From contig JAJEKV010000078.1 in NCBI GenBank assembly GCA_021234155.1, positions 2,234,001 through 2,298,000 on the forward strand: DNA of 64,000 nucleotides, written 5' to 3'. A program made the translations under genes and the position numbers. Shown here in pieces: positions 1 to 12,470 of this stretch; within the stretch, counting starts at the first letter, position 1; every line of letters starts with the position of its first letter. The notes under the pieces were generated by a model that saw nothing but the letters and a program-made list of their open reading frames with translations, was not told where the DNA came from and did not search any database. This stretch comes from Isoetes taiwanensis (Eukaryota > Streptophyta > Lycopodiopsida > Isoetales > Isoetaceae).

Positions 1-2153
1 GACTTTGCCAAAGCTTACGATAGTGTCCGTTGGGAGTTCTTGTGCGCGCCATGATGTTAGCGTTGGGCTGTGGTCCACGCTTTTACGAGAGACGATCATG
101 AAGCTGCATAGGTCAAAGCCGCTACGGTGGTGTGCGGTGAACCCTCCGCCTTTTTCTCCTTAAAGAGAGGGTGCGTCGGGGTGCCCTTTGGCGCCCTTTT
201 TGTTTACAATTGTGGCGGAGGCACTGCCTCACCGGTTGTTTTTGGCTGCAGTGGAGGAGGGAGTGGTGGATGGCCTTGGATGCGGGGATGGTAGCCGCCA
301 GATTATTAACCGGTTTGCCGATGACACTTTCCTCTTCTTGGTGGCGAAGAGAGGAATTTCTTGAATGTGAAGGGTTTGTTGGATACTTTCTCCTTGGCCT
401 CAGGCATTCTTCTGAATTGGGGTAAGTGCTCCGCGTTATGGACCCAGTGACTCTGCCTCCCCCTTGTTTGGCTCTATTCCCTTGGAAGGTGCTTCCAGGT
501 AATGTGTGTACTAAGCTATTGGGTATTCCCTTTGGAGGGGATGTTTCCATGGGGAGGGTGTGGGATGAGATTTTGCAGGGGTTGCGTAAACACCTCAATT
601 GGTGGAAGGGTAGCAAGTTGTCCATGGCGGTGCGGATCATTATTGCCAAGTCGGTACTTTGTAGCACTCATGTGTATAGACATCTGCGATGCTAGCTCCC
701 CGAGGGTAAGATACGAGCTTTGGATAAGATTGTTCGAAATTTTGTGTGGGGCGGGATGATGAAGGGGCAGTTGTTAAAGTGGCTTGGTGGAAGTGTCTCC
801 GCCAAGGAGGATGGGGGCTTGGCCATTCACGGATTTGGCACTTTGCATAGTAAGGTGTTAGTCTCCAAGTTTGTTTGGAGCGATTCTGCAGATGGAGCAT
901 CTTCTCCCACAGTGCGCTATTATTGTTGCTGATCTCTTAGCCATTGTGTGGCGTTTGGGAAGCCGTCTGTGCATGTGGAGTTGCCCCCCAAGTAATTGTT
1001 GTATGGTCTCGGCCTTTCCCACATGCATCCCCTTTTCTCACAGTGTTGCGGGCTTGGGATCATGTGCGTGTGCTCTTCCAGCTAGATTATGCCTCGGTTT
1101 ATCACCACTCTTCTCCTTTCTTTCTTGTGGGTTCCTCTACCCCACCGCGCACTTGCCCTTGGCTTCCACTGCATGCTCGGGCCTTGAGTCCGTTGGAGGC
1201 GAGCTCTTGTGCTCACCTTGGAGGATTGGTATTGGGGTGGTCAGCTAACTTCATGGGAGTTCTTTCTTGCTCGCTTTTCCTGAGGGGCGTGGCCCTGCTA
1301 TCACGGGAGCAGCGTGGCGGGAGTATTCCGCTACACATACCTATAGTCCCTCGGGATGATGTGGTGGTGCGAGGTTTGGAAGGTTCATCCGGATGTTGTG
1401 TCTTCTTGCTTTGTGCGCCTTCTTACCGGGTCTTTGGCTATTCATGACACACCGCCCCTTCGTGCAAGTGGTCTCTGCGCGGCTTCCGGGTTCTCGATGG
1501 CTTCGTTTTGGGCGTGGACATGGAGCTCACTTCCCCCACCGAAGGTTAGGGTGCTTCTGTGGCAGGTGGTGCACCGCTGTATCAGGGTGAATGCCCTTGT
1601 GAGTCGGTTTAGGCCGTGTGAGCGCTCTCTCTGCCCTTGTTGTGGCCTTCATCGTGAGACTGTGGAGCATTATGCGGTTTTATGCCCTCACTTGCAGGCT
1701 GCCTGGGATTGGGTTAGGGCTCTGTTTCAGGTGAGATTGACTAGCCAGCAGTTGTTGCTTCATGTATATCCTAGTGCTTGGCCGCTCTTGCGGCAGCAAG
1801 CCTTGCATTTGTGCGTGGCTTGGTTGGTGTGGCTGATTTGTGGATCTTTCGGGGATTCAGCCGACTGCGGCCTCTCGATTCCTCGACTCGGGTACAAGCT
1901 ATTTCAAAGCTTTACGGTGTTCCCGGAGTAGTAGAGCGAAGTTTGCCATTTGGCGGGACTTCTTGGGTGTTGTAGATGGTGATGGTCGGTTTGTACAGCC
2001 CGAGTAGAGTTGCAATTTTTCTGTGAGTTTGTTGTGGAGTGTCGAGGTATCGTTGTCTCTTTGGGGCAGTTCTCCTTCCTCCTCACTTGCTTTGTAACAT
2101 TATCATTCTTTTAATATATTGATGACACAGTTCTTCAAAAAAAAAAAAAAAAA
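1..2153 (+). mobile_element. LINE (L1-like) ORF2 remnant, 5' end outside window
   Basis: This is the 3' part of a non-LTR retrotransposon. The first codons read DFAKAYDSVRWEFL, the reverse transcriptase motif with the first catalytic Asp. The active-site motif follows as F-A-D-D-T near 314-328. A thumb-like region (KLLGIPFG, then WWKG, then NFVWGG) spans about 510-770. A zf-RVT-type C-terminal region with PPPKVRVLLWQVVH and a C-P-C-C...H cluster lies at about 1535-1720. The frame changes many times, so no complete protein can be made. The copy ends in poly-A, as expected for target-primed reverse transcription. The family call is strong; the exact clade is not resolved. Confidence 0.9.
2137..2153 (+). 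repeat. Poly-A tail of the LINE
   Basis: Seventeen A residues close the LINE and are followed directly by a run of nine G. The A run marks the 3' end of the inserted cDNA. The 5' end is outside the window, so no target-site duplication can be tested. Confidence 0.85.
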
Positions 2154-3129
2154 GGGGGGGGGATGGGATACCGGACCCCGGAACCCGGACCACCCGCCTT
2201 TGTCGGGATACCCAACCAGGTATCCCCCGCAAAAATGCGCATCGCAGCCGATCCGGCTACCGATTAGAAATGTAGCGGCGATTGGAGCAGGGCCGATTGG
2301 AGCAGTGGCTACAGAGATGAGGAGGAAGGAACATGTCTTTGAAGGAAACAAAAAGTTAAGAGCCCATGAGCCGGATCCCAAAAAAGAAATGAGAGAAGCA
2401 AACCGAACCGTGGATCTTGGGGCAAAAGCATAACGAATCCCACCTGTAATCGATTGAAATGATTGGAGCGGAGAGCTCAAAACCGGAGACATTTAACAAA
2501 GGAAAAATTGAAGGTAAGCAACCCCCACACGGGTCAACAAAGGAAGCAGAAGAACATGGCGAATCATGACGAATCAGAAAGGATAGGATCAGAAAGGATA
2601 AAGCAGAAGAATAGGGCGAATCAGAAAGGATAGAGCAGATAACAGAATAACCGGGTGAATCCGAAAAGGACATAGCAGAAGAATATGGCGCATCAGAAAA
2701 TATAAAACAGAAAAGATAAAACCGATAACAGAGTAAGTGGGTCAGAAGGGCTAGCAATGTAAAACAGTAAAGGTGAGCATGAAAAAGTTTGGAGAGAACA
2801 AAAGCAAGCGCGAGTAAATGCCCATTGGTTTAAAGGGATCGGGACCGCAAGAATACCGCACCGCGATCCCCAAAAGAGCCGGTAATTCCGAGTCCAATCC
2901 ATCCGGAGCGGAGAGCAAGACTCAATGAAAGAATAAGTCAGAGGGTAACACCGGAACAAGGAGAATTCAGCTCAAAGGAAACGGCGATGAGAATTGCTTG
3001 AAGCTTCTGAGGGATATATAGCGCATGACGAGCTAAAGAAATCATGTGCCAAAGAAAGCTCAAAGCTAAAGATGACTCCTACGTCCAAAATAGAGTGATG
3101 CCAAAACAGACGTCCCTTTCCCCAGAATG

Positions 3130-3160
3130 ATGGTTCTCTTCTATATAAGAAGAGAACCAT
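3130..3160. repeat. Perfect 12-bp inverted repeat around TATATAA
   Basis: The arms ATGGTTCTCTTC and GAAGAGAACCAT are exact reverse complements separated by TATATAA. The loop is a good TATA-box match and is followed by a C/T-rich tract, so this could be a promoter of a degraded element; that role is inference. Confidence 0.6.
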
Positions 3161-3488
3161 AGCACTGTCAGTCTTCTCTTTGGTTCCCTTTTGCTCTATT
3201 TTTCTTGGTCTCCTCTTCCTCCCATTTACTCTGGTTGCCTTGGGTCTCTTTTGCTCTCGATGAGCCATCTCCTCCGATACTCTGGAACTCCTTGCCTGCC
3301 CGTTCTGCCTTATTATCTGGTTCTCTCATTATTACTTCCTTGCATCTCTGTTACCTCTTCGGTTCCAGTAATGTCTTGTATTCTAGACATCATATTTACC
3401 ATTTCCTTCCTTCATTTGTTTCGTCTTCTTTTACTCCTGTCAGCCTAATTTGCTCTATTCTTTTTTGGGTAGATTCCTCTTCTATAGA

Positions 3489-3524
3489 CCACTTGGTTGT
3501 ATCATAGGACCCATCCTAGGAATG
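3489..3524 (+). repeat. 36-bp exact direct repeat, copy 1
   Basis: The 36 bases beginning CCACTTGGTTGTATCATAGG and ending TAGGAATG recur exactly at 4563-4598. The 3' end of this copy forms the left arm of the hairpin at 3515-3566. Confidence 0.85.
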
Positions 3525-3566
3525 CCACGGTTCTATTGCTAAAGCAATAGAACTGACATTCCTTGG
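3515..3566. repeat. Extended hairpin with an 11-bp perfect core
   Basis: GTTCTATTGCT and AGCAATAGAAC are perfect arms with a 2-nt loop. Outside them AGGAATG pairs with CATTCCT after a small bulge, so the stem extends to about 25 bp per side. No mature product is implied. Confidence 0.6.
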
Positions 3567-4562
3567 ATGGGGACGCCTCATCGCACATCTCCTATTTATT
3601 CTGTGTCTTCTTCCTTTTCCATTCATCGGCGTTCTCTTGAGCTAGTTTCCTCCTCCTTCTCTATCCTACTAGTTTCCTCACCCTCCCTCCCTTGATGCTT
3701 TCTTGCAGTAGGACATGTTTGTTTCCCCTTTTTTCATGATTCCGTTCCATTGTGGAAGTTGCTCCATTTCCTTTTGGTCGGTTGGTCATCTTTATTTTCT
3801 AACCATTTTTCTATATTTCTCGGGTGTTCCGCCTCTGACATCCTCCATGTGTCTTTTCTATGTTCTTTGTAAGTGTGGATGTGTTTATGTTTCATTCTTT
3901 TTCCACGTGGTATTGTAGCCTTCGAAGCATACTTATTATTTTAAGGCTTTCTTCTTTTTCATTTTCTCTCGGCGTGGCAAATGTAGCCTCGGAGGCAGCA
4001 CTAATCGGATGTTTTCCCGCGATGGTCATTTCGCAGACGGTTCCTGGTTGGTCGGCTGTTGTTTCTTCCTCGGCGTGGCCCTGGAGCCTCCGAGTGTCAT
4101 TATATTCTTTTTATATCATTACAGTTTGGCACGTGCCTTGGCTTAAAGTTCCTAACTTTCTAATGGGTCATTCTCAGTTTGAGACTTTTCAGTGCAGGTC
4201 CTTTTCTGCAGTTCTCTCTATTGTCAGTGCCATCATGTTTGCAGCGGCTCACTTCTGGGCTAACGTATGCTAGCGGCATTCAACAAGAGTGTTGGCAACC
4301 ATTTCTCATTAGGGTTTTCCTTGAATCCAAAAGGACGGGGTTTTTCATCCCGATGAGGAACGATTGCCAGTTTTCTCACATTTGCATATGCCTAGGGCGG
4401 AATAATCATCTATCTGGCACTCTTCAGTTTCATCATGCTCTCGATAAATTGTCTAGCTTCGGAGCATGTTCAATTTTCAAGCTTTTCAAATTTCTACCCC
4501 CTAGTAGGGGGATCAGTATGTACTCAAAGATTTTACAAAAGCTCAATGAGAACACCACTTCA

Positions 4563-4598
4563 CCACTTGGTTGTATCATAGGACCCATCCTAGGAATG
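4563..4598 (+). repeat. 36-bp exact direct repeat, copy 2
   Basis: Identical to 3489-3524 but followed by different sequence, so only the block itself is shared. The two copies lie 1,074 bp apart in the same orientation. Confidence 0.85.
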
Positions 4599-5654
4599 GT
4601 TTGTTGTAGAAGGAATATCCCTTTTGGTTCCAAGGAATGTAACACTACGCAACAATGCGGATGCATTGTAGGGGAAGGTGAAATAGGAAAAAGCAAAATC
4701 GAATATTGGGTTATTGGATGATTGCTTAAGGGAAGGTAACAAAGAGGAGATATTTTCATTATTTTGCCAAATGTCCAAATGAAATGCATATTCTTCATGT
4801 GTGTGCTTTTCAAATCTTGTAGTACACAATGCCGAAAACAGTCTGTTATCCTCGGGCTCTCAAGTGCTACAATAGACTGATCCATAAAATGCTGCTCCTA
4901 ATGTAATCTGTCTAACATTTGCACACAAGAAATAGTAAAGACATGCAATGGACATAGCAAACTTCAATTCAATAATTAATTAACGCCACATGCTGTCATA
5001 TATGTCAAAATTGTTGAGTTCTCATAATGCATTGTTATAAGGTTATACTATGCATTACTTATGGCTTTGATTCAAACGAAGTGATCAATTGCTACCATAT
5101 TGTCATGCAAGCCTCAATCAACCAAAATTGCTCCTCAATCAATTTCAAATAAATGATTTAGTGAATCTCAACCATTCTCTTTTAATGTTCTTCATCATAT
5201 TTTTTTTTTTCAATGTAGCTATCTAGGGTGGCAAGTAGTCCAATGTGGGAAGATATTGATATATCTAGCCACTGGGACATTTATGTGGAATGGTAAATGA
5301 CCAAAGGGAAGTGCTTCAAAAGCGTACAAGACATAATTTGTAATATTATACAAGATATGTTCTGGGAGCACTTAACTTACACATTAATCTCGTCAACAAG
5401 CATTTGTCATCTTTTATTCGAAAGATGAACTTCCTTGTAGTCATAAACTTCAGTGGACTTACTTGGCACATATTCATACCACGCTTGGTTCATGTTGGCT
5501 ATGATGGGGCTACTCTGATTGCCGGCATGATACATTAGATGCATTTGGCATCTATTTTTCATTCCTTCTGTAATTCTAAACCAAGCAAATGACATCATCT
5601 CCTACCATCTTCACAATCTACTGCATTTTTTTTAAAACAATTCCATGCAATCAG
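4599..5654. other. No gene seen (AT-rich)
   Basis: AT-rich sequence with only short open frames on both strands. It could be intron or intergenic DNA before the orphan exon at 5655; no earlier exon of that gene was recognised. Confidence 0.5.
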
Positions 5655-5754
5655 AATAAATGTGTGGCTGGACACGAAAGACGTATTTGCAATTGGTGAT
5701 TGTGTTAGTTGTTTGAAGAGCACTCAACAAAATGTTTTACCGGCATTGGAACAG
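5655..5754 (+). pseudogene. Orphan exon of NDA-type alternative NAD(P)H dehydrogenase
   Basis: The exon is bordered by a tcag acceptor and a CAG|gtaatt donor. After one split-codon base it encodes 33 residues including WLDTKDVFAIGDC and NVLPALEQ. The VFAIGDC segment is the conserved second FAD-binding motif of type II NADH dehydrogenases. The LPAL(A)Q ending at an intron is typical of plant rotenone-insensitive NDA/NDB enzymes, which pass electrons from NAD(P)H to ubiquinone in mitochondria. I found no flanking exon such as the expected VAERQGK segment downstream. The exon itself is undamaged, so it may be a relic, or one exon of a gene with very long introns whose others I missed. Family confidence is fair; functional status is unknown. 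Confidence 0.6.
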
Positions 5755-5756
5755 GT

Positions 5757-8700
5757 AATTTATTTTGACATCATTTCAACCACAACAGATGCATATGTAT
5801 ACTCTTTTTGCCAAACAGACAATAAAATAGTTAACGTGCCCATGCTCGAAAGGTAAGACTGACAGTTTATAATAAACCAAGGTAGATGCCCTGCTTTATA
5901 AGGACTGATTAGCTAAGATTTTGTTTCTTGCAGTAGGTATATTCTTTTATCCAAGTAGAGAAACAATCTCGGCAAATATCTTGGTTAAAATGGACAATAA
6001 TATATGTGCTCATCTTTAGTTTTAAGTGCACAAATGGAAGAATACTTAATCAGGAGAGAGAAATCCCTCTCTAGCAGTGGAAATATGCAAAAGCGACTTC
6101 GTCTACAGTCACATTTGAGATCTTCCATCTTTCAGATTGTGTAAATGATGGAATAAGTGACGAACTATTTTTAGGATTGCAAAAAGCTTACCTCTGTACA
6201 TTTTGTTCATGGGATAGTTTTCATCCACAAGCCGACCCATTATATGTACATTAGTAGAAAAGTTCTTAAATGGCTATAAGAAAAGTATCATGTCCGCTTT
6301 GCAAATCCACATGGACCTAGGCATATGCAATCGAAAAAAATTACAAAATTGTACCATGTCAACATACATATAATCGCACTCTTTCTGTGTTTGTTAATGC
6401 ACATCATATATACTGATGATACTAGAATTTTAACTTCGAAGGAGCTTAAATATTCTAAGACATTTTCCTAACCATTAGCATGAGTAGAGATACTTAGAGC
6501 ACAATTAATCGCATGATCTACATTGCAAACTACTCAAGCTAGTTAAACCTGAATGACAAGAAGGGGACCTTCAAACAAAAATGAAGCCACATTTAGTAGT
6601 GTTTGAAGAAAGACGATTCCTGCATGCATTGCAACTAAGGTTATCTGGGAGGCTATAGCGGATGGTGAAGAACAAATATAAAGAAATCATTATTGTCTCA
6701 GCTTGCACATTGCTTTTCCAGAATTTTGCCATTGTATTGCGCCAACAAGCTGTAGCAATCTGAAGTAATCTACAATAGTCCCAAACTTGTATACAATGGG
6801 TAACCCCACGTGTTCATGGTGTAAGCAGATAGACATGAGGCTTGAAAGAAAGTCAAGTAGTTTAGAGCCTCAACTGAGTTAGAAGTCTAGGAGATCTTTG
6901 TGAGCCTTTAGCAAGGCCTTGTTATTGTCTTATAAAACTTAACCCGTGGATTCTTAGAGCGTAAAGTATTGTCAATGTATAAATATCGACATGCCTGTTG
7001 TTCAAAGTGAACTTCAAGAAGGTTCAGAAAAAGGAAAAAATAATCAGAATTGTCCATCCTTTTTAGGCACCAAAGCAATCTTGCCTCTACCATATAAAGC
7101 AAAGACTTGCTCACTGTGGTATAGCTTCCAAAGCATGCTTCAAATGTGTTTGCTTTTGCAAATCATATCTAAATCATCCAGAAAGTTTTGCTCTTACATT
7201 GACTTGAAACACGTAACAAATGAAGGATGAGCTAAAGTAGGTGAGGTGAAATAACTCAAACACAAAAACCAGGAATAGAGCATACTAGGAGATCTTACGT
7301 TAAAATTGAAAAACAAAATGTGATATATGCCAACCTGAATGCCAAACATTGCATGCAATGCAATGATAAAAGCACCGCATTTGACCTGATTCACAATTCA
7401 TACCTGTTCATGCATTTATCTGTTAAAATGAGAAGGCTAAACAGCAACGTAAGTTCTTCACATGCATTAAATAATTAATGGGAATGGCTAAGTCTACACT
7501 GAAACTGCTTGCAGCCTATGCTAAACAGGACTTTGTAAAGACATAGCACACATAGCTGACATATCCATGCTTTGCATATTAACTTGAAAGTTTGAGGCAA
7601 CCCTAAAAAGTAGCAGAGAAAACTAGAAAAAAACCTCAACATTTGATTTAAGCCATGACGCAGATGTATTATCCCTCCCTGCAAAGTATTTTTAGTTATG
7701 GTACATGCCGTCAGAAATGCAATATATAGATGCTTGTCAATCTTGAGACCCCACATTTATTATTCTGTGTTACAATTCAAGTGGAGCCACCTTTGTCCAA
7801 GCTTAATATATCCATAAAGAATTGCTGCCATGTATATCCATTAGCTTTGAGATCCATGCATGTGGTCCCTTGATATTTGCAGTATCTTTTTCTCTGTTCC
7901 TTAAGCCTCATTGTTTTTATTGTTGCCATTTCCTCAGAACTTGCTCACACTATATGTTAATCTCATCACAGTTCGTCCTGCTCCTACTCCTACAGACACA
8001 TGATCATATATTCTTCTCTGCATGCTCACAAACAGAGTACCGTTTTCTCCCTTCTTTCTTGGTGCAGGCACTGGTCCCTTTGATGTGAACTTTATCTCCA
8101 CAAGTTTTACTACGATGGTCACATATTTCATTGGACATGGTACTATCACCATGATCTTGAACACTGATACTATTCAGACTTATTGGTAGCCATAGAAATA
8201 TATCACACTTATTGGTAGCGATAGAAATGTCACCATAGCATTCAGAGGAGTTGGCCTTTGCACCAGCCTGCCATCATGAAAAATCACTGGCCTGACTAGC
8301 ATTTCTCTTGTAGCTACTTTTATGTTCTTTGGCACCATATATGCTTTGTTCATTTAAATCATAAAATCGTTAGTACATCATAACCCTGTTCAAGCAGATG
8401 CTTAAATCTTTGTTAAGACACCTAAATACCTCAGACCAAATTTATGCTTTGTCGGCACCATCTAGCAAGTTTACCATCAAACACCTATAAAAGCTCTGCT
8501 TAACCATCTGCACTCCTTCACATGTAATCAACACCATGCAACACCATACTATCCTTGCACTCAGACTAACTATATGAAGCTATACCTATGAACTCTTGAG
8601 CAACAACATGGATCTAAATCAATAAGACTTTTAATCATTTTCTGAGCATCTATATCAGACTTAATTATATAAAAAAAAGAAAAACCTTCTGTAAGATGCA

Positions 8701-10080
8701 TTTTAAGTTGTTCCATACTTCCATTTCCAAGCCCCAAAGTCGTTCTTCCAAACTTGTTTTTGCCATAGTACCAGATGGGAGGGATGCAGTCAGATGGGAG
8801 GGATGGACAATTTGCTTCAGTAGGAGCACATTTGCAAGGATTTCATGTGGTTGCAATGGTGGCCATATATGGGTCGGTTATCAATATTTATATAATCCAT
8901 TTAGTTGTTCTTTGTTTGGCTTGGACTTTCCTGATCTAGCATTGCTGTCTCAGATCCCAATTTCTGTCATTCCAACAGCATATGCAGAAGAAGATGAATG
9001 AGATGACCAAGTTGTTTTAAAGGGACGCATGCATAAACATACCAGTAGAAGGGGTGAAATAATGCACCTTCCGAGGATCTTTGCATTCTGTAGCACATTT
9101 GGTATAAAGGTATTGTGACAGACAGAATGCTACATCTATATGTCTTTTTCAGTGGCATGCTGAAGTAATTTGTGTTTTTTTGGCAAGAAACACTAGTAGC
9201 AAGTACAACATGAGGGACATTCCAACTATATAAGATAAGGATTGTCTATACCTTGGAAATCATTTTTACTTATTCGCTTTAAGAATCTCAAGGATGCTTT
9301 GGAAATGAAATAGTCATTATGACTACATTTCTATTTGTATTTCTTTTGAGCTAATAATGTACAACATCTTGAGGAAGATCTTCATCTTGATCATATTTCC
9401 ATTTTGGCAGCAGGTTACTTTCACAAAGTAAGTTTGACATGGAGCTTATAACCTGAAAATTCAACTCACATGATGAATCAAGTGGTTGAACTCTTTGTTT
9501 GACAAGGAGCTTATAGCTTGAAGACTTAACTCATTCATGTGTTAGGTAAAGTAGGTGCACACTTTTGCCCACTTCTTGTAATATGTAGTATTGTACAAAA
9601 TTCCACTTTTGGATATTATTTATTTGAACCACATTCATGTGCCATTCATCACGTTAGAAAGAAATGCACATGTATTGCAAATAAGACTTCAAATGCTAGC
9701 CATGGATGTCTGATATTTCTATGTTTACATAACTTTATATTCCGAGAAGCAGCTTACAAATGTCAGGCATGACTCTTACACATATACAATTCCTTTGACA
9801 ACACAGGACTGTATACATAGGGGTTTCAATGGAGGGCGAGCTGTATACATTGGGGTTTCTCCCGACCTGATGCACGCACATGCCATGTGCCCCTAACATA
9901 GAGGTGAACTTCCCGGGGATTATATAATCATTTACATGCGTACCCGGGATGAATGAAAGGGCAGGTAGCTACTTTCTTTACTGCTGAGTCTATGAACTGC
10001 AGCCAAAAGATAGTCACAACAAGCTATTACTTCAGCATTATAACTACAATCAAGGTCTATGCATATCTTCCTTCATATGC
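5757..10080. other. No supported gene; AT-rich
   Basis: Only short open frames without recognisable domains occur. A short tandem pair, 'cttattggtag(c)(c/g)atagaaat', lies at about 8178-8228. A 13-bp word (agatgggagggat) repeats at about 8773-8803. Nothing else is supported. Confidence 0.5.
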
Positions 10081-10082
10081 AA

Positions 10083-10647
10083 TGTGGGAAATTCAAATTA
10101 TATAGTGTTTTTCTATTGACACACTTTTCAAAATTTGATGTTTCAATTGATATACTTCTAAATTTCTTGTATCTCACTTGATGCATTTTCAATATCATTG
10201 ACACACTTCTTTTAAAGCTATCAAATAAGATGTTGCTTTTGTATTCAACAATATTTAAAATAGAAATTTGACAAAAATGGCTAAGATCATATTGTAATAG
10301 AATGAAATGAGATTTGGCTAGTAAGGAACAAGAAATCTACTGAACTATGATTTTCCGAGTTCATTTTTTCAGAATACATGACATGGATATGCTATTCTAA
10401 TATGAATAGGGAAATTGGTGTAAGTGAAATTGACGTATGTAAGGAATTTTTTATATGTAATCAAAATCGGGGTGTAGGTAGCAATGTAAGGTGCGTGAAA
10501 TGACATATTTTAGATTTTTTGAAGTTTCTTTTGACACATTTTATCGAACTAAAATGCCTCTTTTGCACAAATCGCCTAGAGAAATGTCTTTTTGACACTT
10601 TTGTTTTTGCCATTGACACCCTATGAGGTGTCAAATTCCCACACTAT
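10083..10647. mobile_element. Possible small TIR element
   Basis: The left end reads TGTGGGAAATTC and the right end reads GTGTCAAATTCCCACA, giving imperfect inverted ends of about 12 bp. Inside, phrases such as 'ttgacacac' and 'ttgacacttt' recur near both ends. TATGC occurs on both outer flanks and might be a target duplication. No coding capacity is visible. The call rests on ends alone and is weak. Confidence 0.3.
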
Positions 10648-10944
10648 GCTGATTAACTCTGAGAAATTATGGAAATAGTAAATTCATAATAGAGTGGACC
10701 TGCACAAAATATCTCTGCAATAATAGGAGAACCTTTAATCTCGTGGTATTTTGTTGAAAGTTCGAGCTTCTATTTTCTAAAAATAACGAAAAATGTTTTA
10801 AACCCCAGTTTCTTCCACATTGCTTATGTTTCTTAATCATGCAGGTCACCATTGCTTGAAGGCTTATCGCAATTCCATTGGGTAGCATCTCCAGCTCTTG
10901 GGTTTGTTATGTAAATATCTTTCCTAAGATAAGATTAGATTTTT

Positions 10945-11312
10945 CTTTTCAATCAAACTTTCAACCGCATGTGGATTGACTTCACGCCCGCATTCTGCGA
11001 CACCGACACTACTATTGGAGCGACCACAGATGGGCATACGTAGCATTAATTTGAAGAAGTCCATAATGTCTAGTAAGCGGCCAATGGGCTTTAGCCTACT
11101 TAGTATGAAGTTATCAGTACTTTCTGTTCCCTTCCTCAGTTGTATGAATTAAACTCCACAATCTGTGAAAGAACTTTTGGGCTAAGAAAATGAACTTCAA
11201 TGTTTATTCCATTAACGAGCAAAAAAGAAAGATGAAAACACACTCTCGGACGCCCAGAGGGCAACCTGCCGTGCGCACCTTATTTGATTTCTATTGCATA
11301 CATAATCAGTTT
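10945..11312. repeat. Duplicated flank of F-box segment, copy 1
   Basis: This block, from 'cgcatgtggattgacttcacgcc' through 'tgatttctattgcatacata', recurs with a few changes at about 23163-23475. In this copy it continues after about 75 bp into 11391 and the F-box ORF, so it is part of one larger duplicated segment. Confidence 0.75.
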
Positions 11313-11390
11313 TAATATGGGGTTCATTCTATATAGTTGGGATATGAGTTTCACACTATAAAGAACAGGGAAACAATCCTCTCTCTCTAA

Positions 11391-12470
11391 GTATGAAATT
11401 GTTGCTCAATTTGGTTTTTAACATTTTGGTTTGGAATTAACCCTGCCTTGGGCTATTTGCATGATTAACGTCTATTGCATTGTTTAACGTTCGATGCAAA
11501 TCAGTCCACTCCATAGCTTTGCTAATTATGCGCTAAAAGTGTATTAGATTCTTGTTTCCCCTAACGTGCTGCATGTTAGGGTTTTGCGTTCTATCTTGTC
11601 TTCACTCTTTGTTATTCAATTCATATGAAAAAAGCAAAATAATTACCTTCCCTATTTGGCTGAAAACAATACACAATCTCACACACAATTTTTATAAAGC
11701 TACTTTGCAAAAGTAGGTTTTTTTTGCATTCCGTCAAAAGCAAGTGCACCATCACAACAGTCTAGTTGGACATGGCTTCAAAAATGCTATGGAAAGTAGG
11801 CACAAAGGTCATGCTTCTTCGCCCAACACCTTTGTAAGGGCCCTTAGGCATTAGCTTCCACTCATCATTCTCCACATCAAATACATCACAGCCCCTATCA
11901 AATTGTTGACAAGTCTCAATATCATCATGATAATCATAGAGCTCACGATCACAAGGATCAACATAGTCAGAGTCACCACCGCGTTCAAACCAACGAGGAT
12001 TAGGCTCGGGCATATATGTATAGAAGTAAAACAAGTTATGACTCTGAGAGACCCCAAACATCCATGATTTAGTATAATCTCCATCCTTTCCCCAAGGTAG
12101 TGTTGTAGACTTCAATAACCTCCATTCGGATGTGCCAGTATCATATGTCCACATGAACAATCCATCCATTCCACCAAACCCCATTATCACTACTTGGCCA
12201 TATAATTCAAACAACTGAGGCCTCACATCTGCACAAGTTTCTTCGCTTAGAGGATAACAAAGACTGATCTTTTGTTGGATTATATCATACGTTATAACAA
12301 TTGGATCGTCCATTTCATCATAGTGCCTCTCATTGTAGATATTATCAAACGCAAGAAAATATGCAATTCCCCTGATAATGACAGTTTCATAGAAGCAATA
12401 ATCTTCATAGTCACCTATAGGAACTTGTGTCCAACATCCTGTTGCTGAATCGAATACAAAAGGTGGAACC
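11391..12470 (-). pseudogene. F-box-associated/kelch-like protein fragment, copy 1
   Basis: The open frame 12313-11762 encodes 183 residues with the end MTFVPTFHSIFEAMSN. It resembles the C-terminal beta-propeller half of plant F-box proteins, with segments such as RPQLFELYGQVV, MWTYDTGTSEWRLL and CDVFDVENDEWKLMPKGP. F-box proteins of this kind select substrates for SCF ubiquitin ligases. The first half of the gene is missing: similarity to the longer copy at 20864-22490 stops near 12470. The start codon at 12313 is therefore internal to the family and not a real gene start. The 3' flank down to 11391 is shared with copies 2 and 3. Confidence 0.65.

Larger units (their letters stand above)
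2154..4300. other. No recognisable gene; repeat-like, partly pyrimidine-rich
   Basis: Open frames here are short and match no family I know. At about 2555-2745 there is a decayed tandem pattern in which 'gaatcagaaaggata' and 'agcagaagaatagggc'-like words recur at roughly 35-bp intervals. From about 3160 to 4250 the + strand is strongly C/T-rich, like the untranslated leader of a retroelement. I could not find LTR ends or coding domains. Confidence 0.5.

Noticed and set aside
2119-2433. 104-codon ORF across the LINE tail
   Set aside because: It starts inside the LINE 3' end and runs through the poly-A and G runs (poly-Lys), so it is chance.
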